A DNA stretch of 64,000 bases from Eurosta solidaginis (lineage: Eukaryota; Arthropoda; Insecta; Diptera; Tephritidae), in NCBI RefSeq assembly GCF_040869045.1, contig NC_090320.1, positions 240,002,978 to 240,066,977 of the forward strand. The letters are read 5' to 3'. The notes under the pieces are model-generated. The model was not told the origin of the DNA. It ran no database searches and worked only from the letters and a program-made list of their open reading frames with translations. Below, in pieces: positions 12,141 to 22,790 of the stretch. The number at the start of each line of letters is the position of its first letter. Position 1 is the first letter of the stretch. The position numbers and the translations under genes are program-made.

Positions 12141-13708
12141 TTTTTATTCTTATTATTCACTTATTTATAATGAAACACTTCTAAGCTAACGCAACTATCT
12201 TTTCTAGTAAACTTAACCCTTTGACTACCAGCTTTCACTTGCACTATTTACTATGCTAAGTTGCTAGAGATTATTAAATTTATTAAGAACTACTACATTT
12301 TGTTTTTGTAAATACAAAACTATTTAGCTAATATATACTAGGTTATATTTATGTTATGTGTGTAAATATATAACTGTCGTTTCTTTTTTTGTTTCCCCAT
12401 TTAAAATGCAGGTTCAACTGACATCATCGAATATAAATAGGAAAGGTGATGGCAATAGGTAGCAAAACTGCATGGATTGCATACAATGTTGCGGCGAAAA
12501 TAATAATCCATGAAATAGAACACCAAGAGTAATAACAACAAGAACAGCGACGATAACCACAACAACACTAAAACGTACGCGCAGCGGTCTTAGTAATGCA
12601 TTTGTTAATATTTAAATCATGCCGAAAATTGCCGGATGCCGGGGAAGAGCAATAGAATTTACCTATCTGTTACGCCTCTTATAGTTGAGCGATCTTTTTG
12701 TTTGTTTTTTTGAGTCGTATGAGAAAAATAATTAAGGGTGACTTTCAAAATGAGACGCTCATTTATTCGATTTTTGTATACGTTTAAAAAAAATGTTATT
12801 ATACTACTTCGTTATTACTTCTCTCTTTTCTATTTTATTTTATTTTGTATTTACTTTTTAATATTTTGTTCTTTATTAAAAAACTTACTTAAGCTTTAAG
12901 AAGACTGAATATTGCATTGCGTTGATGTTCAAAGCTTTATATTTGTTATTTGTTTACATATTGTAATGTAATTTTATTTTTAAATTAATCTGTCGCAATT
13001 AATCTGTCGAGCCTTATTCTTCCTTAAATTGTTTGTTACACCGTATTCTATTTTCCGCTGTATCGCAAATTTGTGTCAGTGTATAGTAAAATAAAACTAT
13101 ATATTGACTGCTGAGTAGTAGCAGCCAGCTCAAAAACGCTCTATCACAAAATATTTTTCAAAAATGAGGAATGAGATTGGACGTTTTTAAGGCAATAGGG
13201 TGTTTTTGGAACTAGCTGCCGAGAGAGAATGGTACTCCACTCAGCTGGAAACTGAACTGCTTGGAATGCTTAACAAGATTTTCAGTTGTAAAGGCTACAA
13301 AATATCAAAAAAAGAATTATGATATCTTTTCGAATTTCGAAAATACATTTATTTTTAAATTAAATACACAAGTAATTCATTTTGCTTTGGCAACTCACTT
13401 TTCGATTAATTGTTTATGCTTAAAAGAAGAAAAAAAAAATCAGTTACCCTTTTTGCCCCTCGTTCGAAAATAAATTTGCTAACAACCGATTTCTAGCATT
13501 TTTTAAAGACATTTGCAAATCTAAAAGCTTTGCGGAAAAAGGGAAAATTTGTTTCGAAAATACATTTTCGAATTTGGAAAAAAAATTTCTTTTCAAACTA
13601 AATACACAAGTAGTTTTCATTTAAATCTATTGCGACTAATCTTCCTTTGTTACACTATTTTCTAACTTCCGTTGAAACCAAATTTTATGTTAGTATTTAT
13701 CAAAATTA
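12141..13708. other. AT-rich stretch, no gene recognised
   Basis: It contains 'caacaacaacaacactaaaa'-type low complexity near 12,530-12,570 and a diverged direct repeat ('tttcgaaaatacatt...aaatacacaagta') at about 13,335-13,375 and 13,550-13,610. An 'ag' after a pyrimidine-rich run near 12,412 could be a splice acceptor, but no protein match follows. Confidence 0.4.
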
Positions 13709-16700
13709 ACAAGTAAGAACGGGACTGTCTTCGGCTGTGCCGAAGACTTCATACCTTTCATGAATGGGGCTGAACAATAATCTTATCCCGTTCGTAATCT
13801 CCGAATAATCGGATGTATAAGATAAGAAATATATAGTGAACAGATCTACATACCTTAACGATTTTTAAGATAAATATAAAATAAAAAACGGGTAGGTACT
13901 TTGTGTGAGGATGCAAAGTTTCAGGTTTTTTGTGGTCTGCGTGTAAAAACTATGACTACGAATCACGTATTTCAAAAATATATGACGAAAACGTAACTAT
14001 TTGATGAAATTTGATGAATTTTGAAGATTCTAGCCGTAAAAAAGGGGTCAAAATGACAGTTTATATGAAGTATATAATATATATACGACCGATCTCTATG
14101 ATTTTTTCAGACAACAATATATGCTATATACGTAAGCATTTTGTGAAATTTGAAGCTTCTAACTGTTAAAACGGGGCAGAAATTGCGCAAAGTTTCTTAT
14201 CTGAACAATCGGTTGTATGAGATATATACTATGTGTACCACCGATCTCAATGATTTTTTCAGACATCAATATATGCTATACACGTAAACAGTTGGTGAAA
14301 TTTGAAGCTTCTAGCTGTTAAAATGGGGCCGAAATCGTAAAAAAAATATATATATACTATATATATATATACTATATATACCATCATATATATATTATAT
14401 ATATCACCGATCTCTATGATTTTTTGACACAACAATACATACTATATACGTAAGCAATCGGTGAAATTTGAAGCTTATAACTGTTAAAATGGGGAAGAAA
14501 TTGCGCAAAGTTTCTTATCTGAACAATCGGTTGTATGGGATATATACTATATATACCACCGGTATCTATGATTTTCTCAGACAACAATATATGCTATACA
14601 CGTAAGCATTTGGTGAAATTTGAACATATCTAAACGATTTTTAAGATAAATATAAAATAAAAAATAGGTAGGTAATCTGTGTGAGGATGCAAAGCTTCAC
14701 GTTTTTTGTGGTCTGCATGTAAAAACTATGGCTACGAATCAGGTATTTCAAAAATATATGACGTAAACGTAACTATTTGATGAAATTTGATGAATCTTGA
14801 AGCTTCTAGCCGTAAAAAAGGGGTCAATATGACAGTTTATATGAAGTATATAATATATATACCACCGATCTCTATGATTTTTTCAGACAACAATATATGC
14901 TATATACGAAAGCATTTTGTGAAATTTGAAGCTTCTAACTGTTAAAACGGGGCAGAAATTGCGCAAAGTTTCTTATCTGAACAATCGGTTGTATGAGATA
15001 TATACTATATATATCACCGATCTCAATGATTTTTTCAGACATCAATATATGCTATACACGTAAGCAGTTGGTGAAATTTGAAGCTTCTAGCTGTTAAAAT
15101 GGGGTAGAAATTGCGAAAAGTTTCTTATCTGAACAATCGGTTGTATGAGATATATACTATATATACAACCGATCTCTATGATTTTTTCGGACAACAATAT
15201 ATGCTATATACGTAAGCAATCGGTGAAATTTGAAGCTTATAGCTGTTAAAATGGGGTAGAAATTGCGAAAAGTTTCTTATCTGAACAATCGGTTGTATGA
15301 GATATATACTATATATACAACCGATCTCTATGATTTTTTCAGACAACAATATATGCTATATAAGTAAATATTCGGTGAAATTTGAAGCTTCTATCTGTTA
15401 AAATGGGGCTAAAATTTGCGAAAATATATATACTATATATATATATACTATATATATATACTATATATACCACCATATATATACTATATATACCACCGAT
15501 CTTTATGATTTTTTCAGACAACAATATATGCTATATACGTAAGCATTCGCTGAAATTTGAAGCCTCTAGCTCTTAAAATAGGGCAGTAATTACGAAAAGT
15601 TCCTTATCTGAACAATCGGTTGTGGGGGATATATACTATATATACGACCGATCTCATACATTTTTTCAGGCAACAATATGTTCAATATACGAAAGTATAT
15701 GGTGAAGTTTGAAGCTTCAATCTGTTAAATTGGGTAAGATATTACAAAAATCCTCTTTTTCTGAAAAATCGGTTGTATGGAGGATATATGCTATAGTGGT
15801 CCGATCCGGTCGGTTCCGACAAATGTCTAATCGGACACCCAAATACACCTGCTCACCAACTTTTATCAAGATATCTCAAAAATTGAGGGACTAGTTTGCA
15901 TACAAACAGACAGACGGACAGACGGACAGACGGACATGGCTAAAACAACTCAGCTCTTCAACCTGATTATTTCGGTATACTTAATGGTGGGTCTATCTAT
16001 TTTCCTTTAAGGACTTACAATTTTCGGTTTCGTGACGAAATTAATATACCATTTCATTTTCATGAAAGGTATAAAAATAGGTAGGTAATCTGTGTGAGGA
16101 TGAAAAGCTTCACGTTTTTTGTGGTCTGCATGTAAAAACTATGGCTACGAATCACGTATTTCAAAAATATATGACGTAAACGTAACTATTTGATGAAATT
16201 TGATGAATCTTGAAGCTTCTAGCCGTAAAAAAGGGGTCAATATGACAGTTTATATGAAGTATATAATATATATACCACCGATCTCTATGATTTTTTCAGA
16301 CAACAATATATGCTATATACGAAAGCATTTTGTGAAATTTGAAGCTTCTAACTGTTAAAACGGGGCAGAAATTGCGCAAAGTTTCTTATCTGAACAATCG
16401 GTTGTATGAGATATATACTATATATATCACCGATCTCAATGATTTTTTCAGACATCAATATATGCTATACACGTAAGCAGTTGGTGAAATTTGAAGCTTC
16501 TAGCTGTTAAAATGGGGTAGAAATTGCGAAAAGTTTCTTATCTGAACAATCGGTTGTATGAGATATATACTATATATACAACCGATCTCTATGATTTTTT
16601 CGGACAACAATATATGCTATATACGTAAGCAATCGGTGAAATTTGAAGCTTATAGCTGTTAAAATGGGGTAGAAATTGCGAAAAGTTTCTTATCTGAACA

Positions 16701-17494
16701 ATCGGTTGTATGAGATATATACTATATATACAACCGATCTCTATGATTTTTTCAGACAACAATATATGCTATATAAGTAAATATTCCGTGAAATTTGAAG
16801 CTTCTATCTGTTAAAATGGGGCTAAAATTTGCGAAAATATATATACTATATATATATATACTATATATATATACTATATATACCACCATATATATACTAT
16901 ATATACCACCGATCTTTATGATTTTTTCAGACAACAATATATGCTATATACGTAAGCATTCGCTGAAATTTGAAGCCTCTAGCTCTTAAAATAGGGCAGT
17001 AATTACGAAAAGTTCTTTATCTGAACAATCGGTTGTGGGGGATATATACTATATATACGACCGATCTCATACATTTTTTCAGGCAACAATATGTTCAATA
17101 TACGAAAGTATATGGTGAAGTTTGAAGCTTCAATCTGTTAAATTGGGTAAGATATTACAAAAATCCTCTTTTTCTGAAAAATCGGTTGTATGGAGGATAT
17201 ATGCTATAGTGGTCCGATCCGGTCGGTTCCGACAAATGTCTAATCGGACACCCAAATACACCTGCTCACCAACTTTTATCAAGATATCTCAAAAATTGAG
17301 GGACTAGTTTGCATACAAACAGACAGACGGACAGACGGACAGACGGACAGACGGACATGGCTAAAACAACTCAGCTCTTCAACCTGATTATTTCGGTATA
17401 CTTAATGGTGGGTCTATCTATTTTCCTTTAAGGACTTACAATTTTCGGTTTCGTGACGAAATTAATATACCATTTCATTTTCATGAAAGGTATA
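13709..17494 (-). repeat. Second DINE/Helentron-like higher-order array
   Basis: It has the same architecture and almost the same sequence as 3,118-10,880 but fewer units: a head block at 13,709-14,666 (958 bp, the same length as in array 1), then units at 14,667 (1413 bp) and 16,080 (about 1415 bp). The hairpin is at 13,727-13,747. The 3' end is single here, without the extra 176-bp terminus. It begins after 'catcaaaatta' and ends at 'gaaaggtata'. Its right neighbour 'aaaatta' resembles its left flank but also the normal unit junction, so a target duplication is not certain. Confidence 0.85.
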
Positions 17495-17519
17495 AAAATT
17501 ACACTGTGCAACAGCCGGT

Positions 17520-17999
17520 TGGGTATTGGACCAAACCCACTTTTTTGTAGAGATTGAGGCTTAAGTGGACAAAGTACTATCTCCGTTTTTCGAAGTTAGC
17601 CTCCAAAAAATAGATATAGGCTTTCGAAGTTCGAAGTTCTACATTTCGAATTCTGTTTTTGAAAAATTTTGTATAACTGTTATACGAGGTGAAAAGACAG
17701 AGCTTCGAAAATATGAAAAAAATTAAATTCTGATTTTCACCTCGCATAACAGCTGTTATACTAAATTTCTCAAAAAAAGAATTCAGCCCTTCAAATAAGG
17801 GAAAAGAGCGGACCACGACCACATTTTTACATTTTTAATTTGCTGAACGCGTTAAAAAAAAATTTAATTTCGAAATGTAGAATTTCGAACTTCGAAAGCC
17901 GATATCTATTTTTTGGAGGTTTACTCAGGAAAACGGAGATAAAACTGTTTATACTTAAGCCTCAATCTCCTCAAAAAAGTTGGTTTGGTCCAATACCCA
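17520..17999. mobile_element. Foldback (long inverted repeat) element, 480 bp
   Basis: Bases 17,520-17,655 pair with 17,868-17,999: 'tgggtattggaccaaa' at the left end is matched by 'tttggtccaataccca' at the right end, and the arms share 'gattgaggcttaagt' and 'ctccaaaaaatagatat'. An inner inverted pair ('tgttatacgaggtgaaaa' / 'ttttcacctcgcataaca') lies near 17,677 and 17,735. No clear target-site duplication is visible. Two 76-81-codon frames inside, on opposite strands, are mirror images of each other and not genes. Confidence 0.75.
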
Positions 18000-19103
18000 G
18001 AAAAAAGTCGATTTTGCCGCATAATAGATATACTGTAATAATATCTTTCATTACTCGATTCGAAACTTAATTTTCACGAAACGGAATTGGCTGAGCTTTT
18101 AAAATAGGAAAAGAACTGTATGCAAATATTTACATTTCGAATTTCAGTAAACTATTGAAGAAGGGCCAATCTCAGCGCTTGTTTGTGGAAACCCGAAGCT
18201 CAGAATTCGGACGAATAATGCTCAACCTCAGAACTTTGTTAAAAATTGATTACCTCAGTTCTTTTTCTATACTTTTGCATGTTGTGTATCAATATCTGAA
18301 AATCTGAAATTTCGAAAGCTGTTCTATTCTATGAATTCTACCTTCATTATCGAATGTTAGAACAAAAGAAAGTTAGGTTCTTGAACAATAGTTTTTTGAT
18401 ATTTATGGACAATTTTTTGTTGTAAATTTTATTCCTTTTTTGTCTGTCTGATATAAATATGAAGCGATTCGATCACTATAAAATGACATGATTTATTACT
18501 TATGTTTATTGTATTTGATGGACATTGTAGTTTATTGTTAACTAACATGATTCGCTTACTCTGTTATTCGAAAATATCTGAAAGGATAGACAGTCGGCAA
18601 CTTTAATACCCATGTAGTGACAGTGGAACTCATCTCAATTTAATAAAGCTTGGCCTTTTTAAAGAGGACTAAAGCCAGAACTTTTTTTCCTTTTAACATT
18701 GTGTTCCGTCCGGCTGTTTGTTCAGCTTTAAGCAAAAAAGTTTCTTACGTACTTCAATCATTCATTTTACGAATTAGTGTTCAAGATATATTTTCTTCCT
18801 TTATAGTTAGTTTAGCTTTTTTTGGCGTTTTAGTATATTTTTAGTTATTTGTATAAATGTCGCTATTTGTATGAGTTGTACACTACTACAAAACCAAAAG
18901 TAATTAACAAATTGTTGTTATTTATGACAAATACATAAATCATATCAGCAAAAGTACATAATAAACTATATATATAATTATAAGAAAACGTTGAAATCTA
19001 AAATAAATTATGTGAGGTTTAAAACTTAAAAAAAAAACAACCCCACTCCATATTTGTTAAGAAAATGCATAGAGCCATATTAGAAATATCTAATATTTAG
19101 TTG
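18000..19103. other. AT-rich stretch, nothing recognised
   Basis: No protein-like frame, RNA gene or clear repeat was seen. The 64-codon frame near 18,650 has no recognisable motif. Confidence 0.35.
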
Positions 19104-19490
19104 TTAATAGGTGTTTTTTTGCAAGCGAGTTTGAAAAAAAACGCTTCAACTAGCTAAGCGGTTTCATTATGGCAAAACCATACAGATGGTTATTTTTTTT
19201 TAGCTGCTTTGACATTTCTACTTCTAGCGCAGTATGTTTTTGGCACTCAACCAGAGAATTACAAAAACAAAATACATGAAATGCGTGTGTTTGTTTGTAT
19301 GTATGTCACCCTGCCGCCACGCTGTTATTTTGTTATTTCTGTCTATCTGCACATTCGTATGTTCATTTCATTCGCTCGTTCACAATAGTGCCCTATTTTT
19401 GAATATGTAACACTATACAACACTATCAATCAGGTCGACAATTCAACTGAAACCGCTTAGCCAACTCAACTCGATTAGTTTTTATTGTTG
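19104..19490 (+). mobile_element. MITE-like element, copy 1
   Basis: It matches 30,336-30,713 in inverted orientation over about 370 bp. Imperfect terminal inverted repeats are visible: 'aactagctaagcggtttca' near 19,149 against 'tgaaaccgcttagccaactc' near 19,449. No coding capacity. The exact right boundary and target duplication are unclear. Confidence 0.65.
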
Positions 19491-19794
19491 CTTTCCATGC
19501 AATTCGGTAAGCTAGCTAGTGTTTTAATTGTAATAGTTTGCAACGAAATACAGCTAATGTAAACATGCCTATTATTTTCGAGCATTTTCTTGTAAAAAAG
19601 AAATATGACTGTGCTATGTTTTCCTTATAACGAACTTTTTGTAATTCGATGAGAACAAATATTTAATTTCTAAAGTTAATTCATATAAAGTTCATAAACT
19701 TATACTATGTTCAAACAGAAAAACAAATTGAGGCAATTTCGATTTAAATTGAGTGGTGTTCATACAACTCAATTTAGCTTACACATAAGTAATT

Positions 19795-20045
19795 TGATAG
19801 CTGGTTGGCACATCTCTACAGCAACAATATACCTTCGTTCAGACTGTTAAAATGGGCATGTTGGTATTAGACGAATGGAATGGAATGAAAACATAAAATT
19901 TTGAAATTTTTGTGTGTTGTAAGAAAATGTGTTCAACATTTCATTTTCATTTTGAGTTTGCCATTCTCTTTTGACAATCCCTACTCCAGTGATATGAACA
20001 AAATAACATCAGCTGATGAGATGAGCCAACCATACACTTTATAAG
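19795..20045 (-). mobile_element. Degenerate copy of the hAT MITE seen at 45.9 kb
   Basis: On the minus strand it shares with 45,932-46,193 the string 'gatgagatgagccaacca', 'tggagtagggattgtcaaaag', the 'cattccattccattcg' run and 'agatgtgccaaccagc'. Ends are worn and its target duplication is no longer readable. Confidence 0.65.
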
Positions 20046-20104
20046 GTTGCATTTGCATTTGAAACCATTTATTACACAATTTTTTTTAAATTGGCAATTT
20101 ATTA

Positions 20105-21123
20105 AGCGCTGTCATGGAATCCAAGTCGGTTTTGCGTTTTTTCGGAATTTCAAACCAATATTGATTTAAATTGGTGTCATAAAACCGTATTGGGGTTGCT
20201 CTTTTCGAATGTTAATAAAAGCGATGTTCGAATCAGCTGTTTTGCAGTGTTATCAGTGCACCGGCAATTTTGAAGTTAATTTTTTTTTGGAAAAATTTTA
20301 TAAAATAATGGTTTTGTGCATCTAAACAGAAATAAAAAAATTTATTGACTTCAAAATTGCATCAGCAGTTGTAGCATTTATGTTATTGGAAGAAGAAAGT
20401 TGCGAGAAGGTCAAAAGGAAAATTTTGAGAGATCGCAGCAATCCATTTGAGTTGCCAGAGACGGCGTAATTAAAAATATTTCTTAATGTAGGTTTCTAAA
20501 TATTTATAGTGTATTTGCAGTCACATTGCATACTATTGCATAAACAAAGAGGCTTACCGAATGGTATTGGACACCATTGGAGGACGCTTAACTCACTCAA
20601 AAGTTCTGCCAGTGCTGCAACTAGCAGCTACGTTACGATTTTTAGCTGAAGGACCCTATCAAAGATCAGTTAGCAACGATTCTAGCATGAGTGTAGGTAG
20701 CAGCACGGTGTCAACGATTTTAGATGATGTGCTTCGTGAAGCCCTTCGCAATATCTGGATGTTTCTCCATAAATTCAGTCAAAATACTGTTTTGCATTGA
20801 ATTTTTATGCTTTCCCCTATTAAGAATGAAAATATATGTAAATTTACATTAATTTTTATAAAATAAACCTTTATTTACTTACATTTTTAGAAAATACTCA
20901 ACTGCAAGAGAAATACAACTATGAAAAACTGAAATTCAATAGCATTTAACTGACTGGATTGTTTCCGATAGCAAAATCGATATTATCGGATTCTGTGACA
21001 CCTAAAACCGACACTAATTCCAATTCGAACATTAAACCGATAACATTGGATTTCATGACACCAAAGTAATTTTTTTCGTTTTTAAATCCGCTTCCGACAA
21101 CAATTGTATTCCATGACAGCCCT
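20105..21123 (+). mobile_element. Internally deleted PIF/Harbinger transposon
   Basis: Terminal inverted repeats: 'gctgtcatggaatcc' at 20,108 pairs with 'ttccatgacagc' at 21,109-21,120. Subterminal 'tgtcat/atgaca' motifs recur inside both ends. It carries a short frame related to the N-terminal part of HARBI1-type nucleases. About 1 kb is too short for an autonomous Harbinger element, which also needs a Myb-like partner. Boundaries are approximate because the expected 3-bp target duplication is not clear. Confidence 0.65.
20380..20800 (+). pseudogene. Truncated HARBI1-like transposase, two exons
   Basis: An ATG at 20,380 opens 86 bp ending at 20,465. A donor (gtaatt) and acceptor (tttgcag, ending at 20,520) remove a 55-bp intron. 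Exon 2 runs 20,521-20,800 and the joined frame is exactly 122 codons with stop. Residues include 'RDRSNPFELPE' near the start and 'LAATLRFLAEGPYQRSV' in exon 2, as in the N-terminal region of HARBI1-family nucleases before the first DDE aspartate. The catalytic domain (normally a protein of about 350 residues) is absent. It is a deletion derivative and cannot be an active nuclease. The intron is inferred because both sides match the family in one frame. Confidence 0.65.
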
Positions 21124-21456
21124 GATTATTACAATTTGTTATATGATAAATTGCTTAATAAATTGCCCAAATGGTATAAATTGCCAATTTGGTGTGTGTT
21201 TGTACATAGTATCTTACGAACAATCTTATTATTGCCCCTGTTACTGTTTACATCTTAACTCTGGTTGGGTTGAAATTTCGCAATTTGGTATTGCAGATTA
21301 CAACTCAACCTGTGAAAAAAAATGTCGGTTGAGTTATGTAGTCTAACAACTTTTTGTGGCATTACCGTTTACAACCTTGTGTTGGTGTAGTTGTCAAAGA
21401 CGTCAAAATCTTACAACTGATTAATAGCAGTTGTCTCATACAATTTTGCAGTTTTT

Positions 21457-21912
21457 TGAAAAAAGGTTACGTTTCACAAGACTGTTCATCACCTAATCGT
21501 TAACAAAAACTTACAAAGTTGGTATCAAAGGACATGCTTCGACCTCCGATTTTAGAATCCGAAAACAAAAATTAAAAATTTAATTTCTGTCATATCATTT
21601 CGGTTAAAATTTTCATGTGGTTGTTGTATTTTGCCAGATTTTTTGTACACACTAATGCAGAAAGGCTTTGGATCCACCCAGGGTTATTTTTACAAAGAAG
21701 ATGTTCTGTGCAAAAATACTATGGATCAGGCCTCATATTTCGGACCCTCTAGAGGCCATTTTGTGGGTTTTTGTAAATATTTTTCGACAGAAATAAAATC
21801 TTTAATTTCCGCTTTCGAATCCTAAAAACGGAGATCGAAGCGCGTCTTTTGATACCACCTTTGATAAGAGTTAGATGGTGCATGGGCTAATAAAACGTTA
21901 CCGAAAAATAAA
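21457..21912. repeat. Foldback element nested in the Harbinger-like element
   Basis: About 100 bp at each end pair: 'ggtatcaaaggacatgcttc' near 21,526 matches the complement of 'gaagcgcgtcttttgatacc' near 21,837, and both arms continue through 'ggttacgttt' / 'aaacgttacc'. Pairing also extends inward to 'atttctgtc'. No coding content. Confidence 0.6.
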
Positions 21913-22133
21913 ATAAAAAATTTAAAGCCGGTAGTTAAACCTTTTTTAATCAAACAATAATCAACAATTTTGTATACATTTATAGAAAAAACAACGTTTA
22001 AACGAAGGATTACATTGAATAACTTATTGACTTTATGGAGCGACATTCCGAAGTTGGACGAGGCTGGCCACAGTTCGGATGCAGCCAAAATAGTTGAAAT
22101 TATACGAACGTGAGTCCCATTGATACTACCCAC
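21822..22133 (-). pseudogene. Harbinger nuclease fragment (minus strand)
   Basis: The frame begins 'MGSINGTHVRII', which resembles the first DDE block of HARBI1-like nucleases, usually G-x-I-D-G-T-H-V. The catalytic aspartate position reads asparagine here. The remainder drifts from the family and ends inside the foldback, so only the first 20-30 residues are supportable. Confidence 0.5.
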
Positions 22134-22790
22134 TACTCCTGGGAAACCTGTTTTAGAGTAAAATACAATTTTTGCTGTTTTGGTTTTAATCCACTTCGCA
22201 CAAATATGCTCTTCAATATTATCTAAAACCAGTCCAACACCAAAATCATTTCCACAGCATTTTTGATAGCTGCCATCAGCAAGGAATCTGAGTGTGGCGC
22301 ATAATTTTAAAATAGGGGTAAAGCTTTCCCTCGAACGGGTTTACGGAAATGGTCCTTAATTGTATTTAGTAATGAGCAAAATGCTTCCTTTCAAATCTGC
22401 AAAATAACTTCATTTGAAGCTCATCATTTTTCACTTACACATTTCCTTAGATAGATAATAGATAGATAATTAATTGAGGATCGCACTGCGACCATTGGTC
22501 TATTGTGCCCCTTACTCGGTGCTTGGTAGTCAATCGCCAACATTTTCGCCATTATAAAATAGATTTTATGTAATATCCGTTTTGCTTTTAATAACAAAAT
22601 CACTTTTGCAAATTCTTAAATTTCCGCCACAAATTTATCAACTGTTCATTTATCTGTCAAATCATCACTTTCTTAGGTTGGCAACATCAATTCAACTTCA
22701 ACTGAAATAAGTTGTAATTCGTAATACCAAACAGTTATTTTGATTACAACCCAACTAAGTTGAGTTGTTAACCGTAATAGGGGCATATTT

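Larger units (their letters stand above)
21229..22790. mobile_element. Second degenerate Harbinger-like element
   Basis: The left end 'attgcccctgttactgttta' (from 21,230) and the right end, whose reverse complement begins 'atgcccctattacggtta' (22,786 inwards), form imperfect terminal inverted repeats, with 'ttgggttg' further in on both sides. A minus-strand frame inside keeps a HARBI1-like motif. The element is disrupted and contains a foldback insertion at 21,457-21,912. Confidence 0.55.
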
